From contig CAJNYU010003777.1 in assembly GCA_905331475.1 (NCBI GenBank), positions 1 to 64,000 on the forward strand: DNA of 64,000 bases. Reading direction: 5' to 3'. The translations under genes and the position numbers were made by a program. The notes below the pieces were generated by a model. That model made no database searches and was not told the DNA's origin. It saw only the letters and a program-made list of their open reading frames with translations. Below, in pieces: positions 47,499 to 58,148 of this stretch (position 1 is the first letter of the stretch; each line of letters begins with the position of its first letter). Origin of the DNA: Rotaria socialis (lineage: Eukaryota; Rotifera; Eurotatoria; Philodinida; Philodinidae).

Positions 47499-50400
47499 TC
47501 ATGAATCTGTCGTTTTATGTTTAGTCGGACCGACTCCACTCGGCTTTGTTTTTGGCACACCCACCCTATCACTCTCGGGGTTGCTTTGGTCAAAATCGAA
47601 TTTACAATCTTGGCCAGGCATTTTTGTACCGACATTGCCATGTATAACTAAATTGATTCTCGTCATGGTTTCAGTTCCTAGATGATGAGTGGACATCGAC
47701 TCTATTCTTCCGATAATTTCCTGAATTTCTTTAGATGCGTTCTCTTGCTGTACTTTAAGAAGTTGTTCTCTCAATGTGTGAGAATCTTGGTTAACTTGCG
47801 AAATCAAATATTGAGATCTTTGCATGATCGTACTCTGATGAGCCTGCAAGTCGTCTTGGAGTTCAGCTAGTTGCATAGATTTCCATTGGTCCAATGCAAC
47901 GACGTACATCTGTAGCCAATCGTTATATAATTTATCTTGTCCTGTCTGCCGCATCTTGGCATAGCTCAGCAACTGTTGTTGTGCATTACGTGTATCATTA
48001 ATAATAAGGTCTATGAGTAACTTTGATTGTTCTGATATAAGTTTTCCTTGTTCTTCTACGTTCAGATCAATTTGCTGATGGACCTGACTTAGGCGATTTA
48101 ATAGGTCGTCGATTTCTTGTGTCGTTGATAAATTTATGCATGCATGAGATTGAGTTTGTAGTGATGATTGAACCTGAGCCGAATCATGAATACTTGAATT
48201 TCGTTTCTCTGATGCGTTAATACTTGTTTCTTTCTGATGAAACTGTTTGCTATTTGTTCTGCTTTCATCAATCACTGTAGCTTTTTTCACTTTATTAGTT
48301 GCCTAGAAACAAAAATACGTAGAATACGAGTGGATTAAAAATAAGATGAACTTTTAATTTTACTCTAAACATTTAAAACTTTCCGATCGACTTGATTATA
48401 TCCATATATTTAAGTGATTCATAAACTATATAGTCGTATGCGAATTTTTATAGAAAATTTCTATTCGAAAAAAGGCTTTAACTATAAATTTAGAACATAA
48501 AACATACTATTAACAACAATCAGCTTTCAAATATTTGATAACTATTCAAAAATACGACCAATATTAACTTTTTCTCTACCAAGATGTTTCATTGCTAAAC
48601 AATATTTCAAAACATTTTCAGAGTGAATGTTGTTCACAAAAACGTACGGCAAATGACAGATAAAATTTGGCATACAGTATAATGTTGAATCTGTTTTCAT
48701 CATCTTTGCTAAACATTGAATTGTTATCTTCAATGATATTTATTCAATTCTTCTTCTGAATCGTAAATATTTAAAAATAAAACCCAAGGGTTTTTACTTG
48801 AATACTTAAGCGGATAGTTTCTGTTATGTTTTCAACAAGAGGGAGATAACTTCAACAATTTCGCCCGTAGCAGAACGTATTATCTGGTGTTAACATAAGC
48901 CCTATTTTACAAGCGTATTGTGAATCGGCAGCATTGTACTGTTTTCCAATAATTTAGCGATAAAATACCTTTGATTCTAGCATTTTGAATTACTGCCGTA
49001 AACGATCTGAATCAGATCGAACTATATGCATGCACTACTTTTCATGTGTCACCTCTTTTAGTATATATTTGATCGAAAAATACTTCTGTTTTTTTTTTTG
49101 CTTTAACTTTTTATAATTCCATTTTGAATACAAGAAAAATAAAATCATATTCGAAGAATTCAAATATGTCTCATAATGTTCACAATCGAATAATATATAA
49201 AATCACAACAATTTTGTAAAATTTTACTAACTTAACATGGCATTTGTTATATGGCTATTTGTAAATAAAAATAAAAGAGCATTCTTTGTATAGACGCTAA
49301 ATTGACGTACTACCTTAAAATCAATTGGATCCATTAGTATGAATCTGAAAAATTCAATAATGCCGTGGTTATGCAGAATTATTAGTACATATCTAGTAGA
49401 GTAATTTATGATAGAGAGCAAGATAACAAAATGTTGTTTGCTTACATTTCTAATGGTCAATATCTTTATTTACCTACTTGCCATAGCAGATAGCTAATGA
49501 AAACCTATTAAAGATGCTTACATCTAACTGAGTTCATGCCAGTTAGACTCATAGAATTTAATACATATAACTATAAGATATAAACATGAACTTTTTAGAT
49601 TGAATGTAGCTATATTAATTGAGACAACTAGTCTGATGATATTTTCAGTTTAAGTAGATATGCCACTGAAATCAATGTCCGTTGCAAATCGGATGTTTGA
49701 TTAATTATTGTTAGTTTATTTTTGTTATATACGTGTACATGATGGTGAAAACAATTCATATCAACAAGGACAATACTAATTTTAAAGTACGAAATTCCTA
49801 ATGAGAGTTTCGAAAACTACGGTAAACATTCCTCCGTAGCTACACTGAATACAGACAGTGTTCAACTGAATTTAGTGCCGTTTGTGGAGCGTATCGTATG
49901 ATCTATGTAGTGTATAGTTTTAGACAAAGTTGAGTGAGAACTATTTTAATACTACACTCAGATCTTTATGAGAAAATTTTACACAGAAAAAGAATCAATC
50001 CAGAAAATGATAGGCTTTTATTTTTAACAAAACAGAAGGGTTTTCTATCATTTGAAGTACTTATATGGATATGTGGTGTCTCTTTTCTGAAAATTATTTT
50101 CATCTGACCTCTGAAGTCGCGTGTAAACAAATTCTATTTTGCCTTGTTATTAAAATAAAGATATCTGTACGTAGGACTAAGTGGCATTAGCTTTATGTTT
50201 ACTGAAAGGTTTTTTGATAGGACGTGTGTTCGACGAGGATCTTAGTCACTAGGCAATCTAGGAGTAAATCACTTCATCATTCTAGACAAAACAAATGTTC
50301 ACCATGTTGTCTTTTACTTTTATATTTACATTAGTTATTCTACAGAACTCGAGACCTTTTTCTAATAGCATAAAACACTTGCATAAAACAAAATTCAGTA

Positions 50401-50733
50401 CAATTATTCATTCTAAGTTGGGTGTTTAAAACACCGAACCAATCAATCAATATCAATGAAACAATGAAAAGTACAGCTTACCTTTAGACTATAGGCTTTC
50501 TTTATAGAATATCGTTCGCGATCGGTTGGCCAGTCTGGCCGGAACTCTCCACCAGATTCGCTTGGTGGTAATGGCCATTGAAGATCGTCTACCTTTGCTC
50601 TTTTATGTGCCGTTCTCGGTGGTGGCGAAGACGACTGTGAATGTCGACGATGCTGTCTCAATGGATCTTGTGTTGGCAATGGGTGAATGGGATTGTGTTT
50701 CTTTACTTGACTGGTACTTGGAGTTGAGCCCAT
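47499..50733 (-). CDS. coiled-coil protein with possible myristoylated start, 351 aa
   Basis: Two exons on the minus strand: 50733-50482 (84 codons) and 48302-47499 (268 codons), joined in phase 0 across a 2.2-kb intron (donor AAG|GTAAGC, acceptor TTTCTAG|GCAACT). The start MGSTPSTSQVKKHN has Gly2 and Ser6, a reasonable N-myristoylation context. Exon 1 is Pro/Ser/His-rich with PPPRTAHKRAKV, a nuclear-signal-like patch. Exon 2 is a long amphipathic helix-forming region (EIDDLLNRLSQVHQQIDLNV, EQSKLLIDLIINDTRNAQQQ, IQEIIGRIES), typical of a coiled coil, ending in a basic low-complexity tail. I do not recognise the family. The large intron is unusual for this genome. The TGA is followed in frame by a further 25 open codons, so the stop may be recent. 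Confidence 0.6.
48303..50481 (-). other. 2.2-kb intron of the coiled-coil gene
   Basis: AT-rich sequence with only short chance frames; no repeat or nested gene was recognised in it. Confidence 0.5.
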
Positions 50734-52380
50734 TTTAATCAAATTCTCCAGTTATTATAATCTAAATATGACACAAGCGAATGACATTTACAAATCAGAA
50801 AGACTTCAAATATATAGTTAATACAAAGTTATAAATATTACTTGCGAAGTAATCCATCCGAAGATACAATGAATAAAAATTTTTTTTACTACTTGCTGAT
50901 TAAATTAAAAAACTATCGAAAGTCATTCTTCATCTAGTATAATTTATTTTGTTCGAAATTTTCAATTTCTTTTGTTCATACAGTGATATATAAGACATAC
51001 AATTTGTGTATTGATTTGAAATCTATATCTATTTTCCAATAAAAAAACGTTTCGCATCATTCTACGAATCGGTGTTGAATCCAGCCAAATCATTTATCTT
51101 TAATACTCTTTAAGAGAAAAGCGTATCGTCTTGATGAATTGATTGAATCCCTTTTCTTTCAATCTTTGCCTCAAGGAAGATACAAGAAAAATCAAGCTTT
51201 CTTCGCGACTCTTTGTTAATATGATGTATTGAAACGTTTAATCACTGTCATAGAAAGGAAAAGGAAATGAATGTGCTCTTTGAATGACGATTTAAACCGA
51301 TAAGTTGAGTATAAACTTACCTTTACTTAGTATTTCGTAAAACTGATAGTATTCTACATAAAGTTTACTTGAACATACCTGAATCTACTGAATTTATTTG
51401 CTAATTTTTCTTTGAGTAACTAAAAGAGTAACTTACCTGTCACGACAACCAAGTGAAGTGTAAAGTAACATGAATACAGATGATTTCTGGTTTATTTGAT
51501 CAAATCGAATGAAAAGAAAGCGTCAACTTTTACTTTTCTTTTCTCTAAAAAGAAAATATTTGTGTTTGCGAGTGTTAATATCGTCGTCAAGTACAATGAC
51601 AATCATCATCATCGTCGACGATTAGTCGATCTCTGTTTACTTGAGTTTTTACTATATACCGTCTCAGCAACGTAATAGTAACACGAATAGAGTCCCGTTA
51701 TCGAGTATCAGTCAGTAATTCTAATGTAATTTGTGTAAGAATGGATTTTACAATACAAAAATAGCAACAACAAAACTAAATTTTCATTGAAAAGTGTGAT
51801 TGCTAGAACACATGATATATACCCCTATTGGAGGCAAGTTCTTACGCATCTTATAACAAGAAAGAGCAGTCCACTGAAAAATATTTACAGATGGATGTTT
51901 ACATTCCATAATAGACTGACGAATTCGACACAACCGTCGACAAAAAAAGTGATTATTTGCTTTTTTCCTACATGACAAAAATAACAGCTCGTTTATAAAC
52001 GACCTTCGATTGTGTTGTGTATTAGTGAAGATTTTCGTAGAAAAAACGCGTGATTGCATAAAACTCTTCATTTCTTGCTGCCTGAGGCTCTTCAAGATTG
52101 AAATGAAAATATATATTATTTGACTAAGGTGCATAATCCAAACGACTATTAGCAGATAATTCTTAGAATACATGAACTGTGTGATATTGAGAAAGAAACG
52201 TGAGAGAATCTAAGATATGTCATCGGTCTTTTATTGAACACCTCACAAATGCTATCGGTGTGAATAGACGGAACATGAAAAACGGTTAACAAAATCTTTA
52301 TTCAAATATTTAATTGTAATTCAAGAACATGTTCACAGTTCATCCTATCTATGAACCGATGATTACGGATTGTGAAATGA
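50734..52380. other. intergenic, nothing firm
   Basis: A 129-codon minus-strand frame (51784-52173) is rich in Ile/Leu/Arg/Cys and matches no family; I leave it uncalled. A (CAT)n/(CGT)n-like stretch lies near 51600-51625. Confidence 0.4.
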
Positions 52381-53176
52381 TTATGGCTGCGAACACATGC
52401 ATGGGCACCATGACCAGAAGCACTGTCGTTTTTTGCAGCACCTACCACTTGAACAACACAGACGGGTACAATAGCAGCAAGGTTCGTAAGTTCTACAAGC
52501 AGCGGATAAGCACTCGCAAAAGAAACGACAACACGAACACGAACAAGAATATGTGCAGCATGTGCAACAAGGACACCAGCAATAATCTGGAGGATTGCGA
52601 TATATGTTGCTAGAAGGAGTTATCACTACAGCAGGATTGCATGTACAAACAGGAACACGTCGAGCACAATTCGTGCAAAGATAACGATGACGGGCATTGC
52701 GAAGAGGATCAGATGCCACGCCATTGCAATCATCGCAGACTGATGAATAAATTCCACCACAAGAATATGCACCACAATCGGTACAAACAAAATAATCGCG
52801 TCGAAACGGAATAGGAGCAGTAAAGAATGGATAATCTTTATTGTGGATTTGAGCAACTCTCGCTGCTACAATGAAAAAGAGCAACTGAATGAGAAGATTT
52901 AATCAGCTATTATCAAGATTTAAAAAAGATATTTTTGTCACTATTCAATCTCTATCTTGTAGTTTTAGGAAGATCAATTTTCGATCGAATTTTATGCAAT
53001 ATTTTACTATAAAATGAGAATTTCTCTCAAAAGAATTTTTCGCGTAAAAGAAAATGAAAGAAATGATTGTTCGTTGGTTGTATCATCTGATACAACATAT
53101 ATAGATCAAAGTTCTTTCAGATACTATTTCACTCACCGTCACTCATCGGATTGGTTGGCTTATCTTTGCCTGCCAT
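52381..53176 (-). CDS. cysteine-rich protein, 174 aa
   Basis: Two exons on the minus strand: 53176-53137 (MAGKDKPTNPMSD plus one base) and 52865-52381, joined through donor GACG|GTGAGT and acceptor TTGTAG|CAGCG. The sum is 525 nt, exactly in frame. The N-terminal half has paired cysteines like small zinc ribbons: CTDCGAYSCGG, CDDCNG, LCTNCARRVPVCTC. The C-terminal half is extremely Cys-rich, with CWCPCCTCCTYSCSCSCC and YCTRLCCSSGRCCKKRQC. There is no signal peptide in this model, so cytosolic zinc or metal binding, or heavy palmitoylation as in Cys-rich tail proteins, is more likely than a disulfide-rich secreted peptide. The family is not recognised. The short first exon is the least certain part. 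Confidence 0.6.
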
Positions 53177-54009
53177 TGGTTACAATTGACTTTGCTGGTT
53201 GTGATGAGCCACTCTCAAACTATGAATCCTTTCAGCTCGTTATGCATGATGTTCTGTGACTGAAAAAAAAAGATAAAAATACGACGAAATATTCAGCAGT
53301 ATTTTCTTTGTCTTTAAAATTCGAATTATTATTCCTTTTACAAACAGTGTCTTAAATGGTTCTATCGCCTTTCTTGAATAAAATTAACGAAAGAAAGCTG
53401 TTGAGAGATGCAAAAGTAATAAAAAAATCGAATTCCCTCTAGAGATTATCGAAATATTTTTCTTTTGAAAACCTGTCAATGTGAACAGAAAAGACAAAAA
53501 AAATAAACGCAGCAAACTATTGACAGTTGCTACACAAATATTTCGCATCGAGTTACTCTTTCATTCTTCTGCTGATTCAGTGTAAGCAGATATTGTATAT
53601 CTAGTGTTGCCAACGCTTATTTACATTTAACCTTCGTTCACAACGTCGTCACTAAGTGGTCCCTCTGTTTACATTTTACTACTTAAATTTATTAAAGAAT
53701 TTGTTTTAGTTGCCTTTGGTTTTGTTTGGTTTGTTTTTCAACTGATAAACACAAAGAGTAATTATATCAGAAATTATTATCAGAACGTTTGTCATTCAGA
53801 TGTAAAACTTCAATTCATCTTCATCCTAACGTACTTTAAGCAATTTGAAGCCCACATAAACATTCTTCTTAATTTAACAAGAAATCCTTCCATGAAAAAT
53901 CGTTACAAACTTAACGACCTACCGATTAAATATGTTTTCTTTTTGACTTTCAAAGCGACAATGCCCTAGCGCATGTATATGGATTATCGTGCTGAAAGTC
54001 CTTTTTGGC
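53177..54009. other. intergenic, nothing recognised
   Basis: AT-rich spacer without gene signals. Confidence 0.45.
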
Positions 54010-54700
54010 TGTTATTAATTGAGTAGCTGCCTAATTCAAGTACGAATATAAATGAAATTTTCCAAAACGCCTATGTTGAATAAACAAAAACAAATGATGA
54101 AATTATCTCATGCATAACTTTTATAATTCTGATTTAGACACCCATAAAATTTCGCTACAGAGATCCCCAGTCCGTTTTCCATACCCACACTTGAGTGTGA
54201 TATACCCGACGTCCGTGGTAGCACAAATTCTCAGACCTATCGCAGCCTATGATCATGATATCTCTGTTGAGTTTGCTATGACTACACCAGAGATCGCTAA
54301 AAGTATATATGAGATTGCTGATAGCATTCCTGAGCCTCTCAGATGTATGCTTTAGTTTGTCAGCAAATTGCTGTCGAATATTTGTAATAGGATGAAGCAC
54401 AGACTCATGGGCCTCCATATTTCATCTAGCAGCTCGGATATGCGCTCCGGAGCCTCAAGTTTGTTTCTAGCAACTCCAATCATAGTTTCAGCATTTTGAG
54501 ACAGGATTTTAGGAATAATTTTAGCTACCGTAGACATGGTTCTATCAATGGCAGGCATGATTTTAGCAACTTCGGGTGTTTTTCTAGCAGTATAAGTCAG
54601 GTACTCGTGATATGCGCCTAGGAACAAGAATTCATGTTTGATATTTTTGATTCACTTATATGAATGTCTCAATTCGAATTATACAAATTATAGATAGGAC
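54010..54700 (-). repeat. diverged relative of the hAT-like element interior
   Basis: Shares, in order, GAGTAGCTGCCTAATTC, CATCTAGCAGCTCGGATATG, GCGCTCCGGAGCCT, GGAATAATTTTAGC and ATGTCTCAATTCGAATTAT with 18850-19420. Minus-strand frames contain the same AKIIP and ELLD blocks. No clear terminal repeats or target duplication remain, so it is an old copy. Confidence 0.65.
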
Positions 54701-55199
54701 AAAAAGTTTACCTTTCGCTTGTTGCTGTAGCTACATGAGTTGCCGATTTTTTCATTTTTCGAGTGATATTGTGCAGTTGAAGCTTCACCTATATTCAAAT
54801 TAACCATTTCATGATCATTACACTAATGTTTGCAGTTTTGTTTTTCAGATGAAAAATGTAATATAATTAGAAATTAAAGAGTAAATAAGCAAGTTCCTTT
54901 TCGATGCATGTATGCGAAAAAAATGTTGGGCGTTATGATGATGATGGAAAAGTTGGATATAAAATATGTACTGTGCACTAATAAATACTGAAATTTTAAA
55001 ATATGTTTCGCTAGCAGAATGTATAGATTCTCGAAAACTTTCAGCAGATACTACTAGCAGTCTAAACATAAATGTATATGTCAATGAATTCAAATGAACA
55101 AAAGTCTAATTTTATTCTAAATAAATGCTACGTTTTTATGCCTAATAATTTACTTCCTTGTTCAATTTTGTTCGAAAAAGAATTTAAAAAAGAAAACAA
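54701..55199. other. intergenic, 3' side of the FAD oxidoreductase gene
   Basis: No gene recognised. Confidence 0.45.
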
Positions 55200-56768
55200 T
55201 TAGTCAATACACATTCTTTTGAATCGATTGTAGTCTCGCAATGCGTATAAATTATCAGCGAATGGATATGCAGCACCAATTAATTCAGCAACTGCAAAAC
55301 CTGATATCAATGAAAGATCATGTCCGTTCGCTGGTGTAGCAGAACATCCACAAAAATACATTCCATTTTCCCCTTGCACTAATCGCATTAATAATGAAAT
55401 CGCTTGATTACGTAAGGAAAGACTTGGATGTGCTCGTCGATTATCTACTGTGCCATAAATTTTCTTTTTATCAATTTGCGGAGCCGGTTGATCATACGGC
55501 GAATAAGTAACTAACATCGGCTCTATTTCACTCTGTTCTAAATTATTTTCTTTCAGCATGGCATGAACATTAGGCAACCAAGAACTTAAAATAAATGTGT
55601 TGTAATTATAAAATATTTGTTTCTTTTTATCATATTTAACATCAATATAATTTGCGTATTTACGAGTTACTTCATCGGCAAATTCATTTGGTAGAATGCT
55701 AATATCGCGATGAATAATTCCGTCCAATAGATTTGCATCATCGTCACCACTGTACGTAACATTTGATAACATTATTTTCAATAGTAACGAAATATTTGTA
55801 TTACCATTTTTCAGTGCATTTAGTGTTGACTCACTATCGCAAGCAAAAATAATTCGATCGTATATGACATCTTCATTGTTAATACAGATCATAATTTGAT
55901 TTTGCTGATTTCGTTGAATCCGAACACTTTTAACCGGAGACTTTGTTCTAATAGTAGTTCCCTGTGTCATTCGATCGAAAACATCTGTCGATGTTTGCAA
56001 CCAAGCTTGCAGTGTCGGTATACGATTCGGGTCTAAAGATATTAATCGATCGACAGTTGGAAGAATTGCTGATGGAATGAAAGATAAGTTCGTTGATAAA
56101 AATGTCGTTGCATACATAGGTACAACAATATTATTCCAGAAACGTGTTGATATTCCAAATAATAAACTTAAAAGCCTCATTGAAATATAATTAAAAGGAT
56201 TTAAAAGTGAAAAATGATATAGAGAGGTTTCTCGATCATGAAATAACTCAGATATATATCTCACAATATCAATCATACGTCTCCAACGCGTTAAATCAGT
56301 ATTATATTGTTGAGTGTGCACGTCTTGTTTTGCATGAGCAAAGAAAGTATTTTCATCTCTATTATGAATAAAAAATGGTAACTCAACTGTCGTTGTTTCA
56401 ATATTTAATGCATTTAATAAATGAATATAATTACGAAATACTTCCGGCCATGCTAATACAGAAAGTCCTGTTGTAATATTCTTATTCTTATTATTAATTT
56501 TCCAAACATGTGTTCTCGCATTGCCACCGAGTTTCTCACGTGCTTCATATATGGTCACATTTTTATATCCACTGCGAACCAAAGCATATGCGGCACCGAC
56601 GCCTCCAATACCGCCTCCAACAATGGCAATATGACTATCTCGATTGAGTAATAGTGGTGCTGTGCATTTCTTCTTACCAAAAAGACGCGCTTTGACGTAC
56701 GTATATATCGATAGTAATACAATGCGTGAAAATGTTGCGATATATTTGAACCAAAAAAGAACATTCAT
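55200..56768 (-). CDS. membrane-anchored FAD-dependent amine oxidase-type oxidoreductase
   Basis: Single uninterrupted exon of 522 codons, ATG at 56768. Residues about 5-27 (FWFKYIATFSRIVLLSIYTY) form a likely membrane anchor. They are followed by the dinucleotide-binding strand IAIVGGGIGGVGAAYALVRS (GxGxxG), then the ribose-binding VTIYEAREKLGGNARTHVW. These are the hallmarks of the flavin amine oxidase/protoporphyrinogen oxidase superfamily. The C-terminus has the second FAD contact block GMYFCGCSATPANGHDLSLI and SGFAVAELIGAAYPF. The domain layout matches bacterial and fungal proteins annotated FAD/NAD(P)-binding (COG2907-like), whose substrate is mostly unknown. Lack of introns in 1.57 kb contrasts with 5-19 exons in the conserved animal genes here. 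This is compatible with acquisition by horizontal transfer, common in bdelloids, but not proof. Confidence 0.85.
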   Translation of the reverse strand: MNVLFWFKYIATFSRIVLLSIYTYVKARLFGKKKCTAPLLLNRDSHIAIVGGGIGGVGAAYALVRSGYKNVTIYEAREKLGGNARTHVWKINNKNKNITTGLSVLAWPEVFRNYIHLLNALNIETTTVELPFFIHNRDENTFFAHAKQDVHTQQYNTDLTRWRRMIDIVRYISELFHDRETSLYHFSLLNPFNYISMRLLSLLFGISTRFWNNIVVPMYATTFLSTNLSFIPSAILPTVDRLISLDPNRIPTLQAWLQTSTDVFDRMTQGTTIRTKSPVKSVRIQRNQQNQIMICINNEDVIYDRIIFACDSESTLNALKNGNTNISLLLKIMLSNVTYSGDDDANLLDGIIHRDISILPNEFADEVTRKYANYIDVKYDKKKQIFYNYNTFILSSWLPNVHAMLKENNLEQSEIEPMLVTYSPYDQPAPQIDKKKIYGTVDNRRAHPSLSLRNQAISLLMRLVQGENGMYFCGCSATPANGHDLSLISGFAVAELIGAAYPFADNLYALRDYNRFKRMCID

Positions 56769-57661
56769 TTTACTATTTTGATATCATAGGGAAGATTTGT
56801 TGTTCAATTAGAAGTTAAATTCAGCATTGATCAGCCAATGAGTACAGCCAGGTGACACACACGTGTGCGATAAATAAAACGCACGTAAGGAGATGAAAAA
56901 AAAAGAATATTCGTAAAATTCTACAGGTGTTCTTTTGTAACCTTGAGTAAAAAACGAGCCATATTTTATTCACATTTTCCTCTAAAATGGAAGTTGTACC
57001 TCGTGTTGAAGTTTATGTCGCTTGTGATCAATATTATGACAGCTAGAGTAAATATTCCGATAGTTACAAACGAATTTCCAATCACTTCCTTGGTAATGCA
57101 TGAGAAAATGTGATTAAGTTATGTCTCTAATTCCATTCTCGACGTACATGTATCAATGCAATGGTGGCTTCGAATAAATGTTAGTTTACAGCCAAAAAAT
57201 ATCGATTGAAATACATTTTCTACCGTGTAAACAGCTTCAAACGACTGAAGAATTTTTTTTTCTATACAGCTAAAGCTATTACAATGGTATCGCATTATTC
57301 ACAAGCTGGTCAAATTTATCCTAAACTGTACCACGACCAACATTTGAATCAAAAATTATGAGATTTTTTTTCTTAGATTTATTCGAGATATTAATGAAAG
57401 GCGATAAACTGTCTAAGGCAACTCTTGTCTTAAAGCAATCTAAAAAGCAATGCTTTATCGTTTTTGGTAAATGTTATTTTGCTCAAGAGTGCATTCGATC
57501 TGTTGATCAGATCAGCATTACCATAAATAATCTTGATTTGTTAGCCTTTCTAACAACATCACAATCATCTAAAATTTACTGAGTTTTGAATTAAGCTGTC
57601 TTAATCTCAGAGCGATATGAAAGCTTTGAAGAAATCATATTACCTTCATATCGAGTGGAGG
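56769..57661. other. intergenic, divergent upstream region
   Basis: Separates the divergently transcribed FAD gene and CD225 gene and should contain both promoters. A 74-codon frame at 57358-57582 has no recognisable content. Confidence 0.45.
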
Positions 57662-57668
57662 TATAAAA
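57662..57668 (+). promoter_or_regulatory. TATA box of the CD225 gene
   Basis: TATAAAA, 67 bp before the ATG, in a position that leaves a short 5' UTR of about 35-40 nt. Confidence 0.6.
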
Positions 57669-57728
57669 CGACGAACAGATTATCAGTATCTTTTACTTCT
57701 TCTCATTAACCATCGTACCACCTCCACC

Positions 57729-58148
57729 ATGATGAATTCAAACGCAATTAAGCCTCAAGAACAGTACGTACCTCCTCCGTACAATTACCCGCGATGGCAA
57801 GGACAACAACAAATGCCCGGACAAATTCAGTACGTGCAACCGTACGATAGTGCTGAAATTAATAATATACATGATTGGCTACCATGGTCGATTATCAACA
57901 TCTTCATCGGCTTCTTATTCGCCGGCATTTTGCCACTGATATTCAGTATTGTGTGTCGCAATCGTAAACGAGAAAACAACGTTCATGGTGCAAGAGCAAC
58001 GAGCACATTAGCGCTCGTCTTTAATATACTTGTTACGCTAGGAGGAATCGCTGGATGGATTGGACTCATTGTTGTCATTGTTATTCTTACTAGAGCTGTC
58101 GAAAATGTTGCTACCACTTCTTGTTTAACCTATCCATTTTGTCGTTAA
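57729..58148 (+). CDS. CD225/dispanin family two-helix membrane protein, 139 aa
   Basis: Single exon. Two ATGs in tandem; I took the first. Residues 1-45 are a Pro/Gln/Tyr-rich cytosolic tail (PPPYNYPRWQGQQQMPGQ) with a PPxY-type motif. Then DWLPWSIINIFIGFLFAGIL opens the CD225 domain: a re-entrant or first helix, the Cys and basic loop IVCRNRKRENN, a conserved GARATSTLAL stretch and a second helix NILVTLGGIAGWIGLIVVIV. The C-terminal 15 residues include two cysteines. The family includes IFITM and PRRT proteins, which change membrane fusion properties and are often palmitoylated at the loop cysteine. The specific role here is unknown. The lack of introns and the TATA box suggest an inducible or strongly expressed gene, which is inference. 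Confidence 0.8.
   Translation: MMNSNAIKPQEQYVPPPYNYPRWQGQQQMPGQIQYVQPYDSAEINNIHDWLPWSIINIFIGFLFAGILPLIFSIVCRNRKRENNVHGARATSTLALVFNILVTLGGIAGWIGLIVVIVILTRAVENVATTSCLTYPFCR

Noticed and set aside
51784-52173. 129-codon minus-strand frame
   Set aside because: No family similarity and a composition explained by base content; no splice partners found.
52329-52613. 94-codon plus-strand frame opposite the Cys-rich gene
   Set aside because: It is the antisense shadow of the Cys-rich exon; the minus-strand model has splice sites and structured cysteine spacing.
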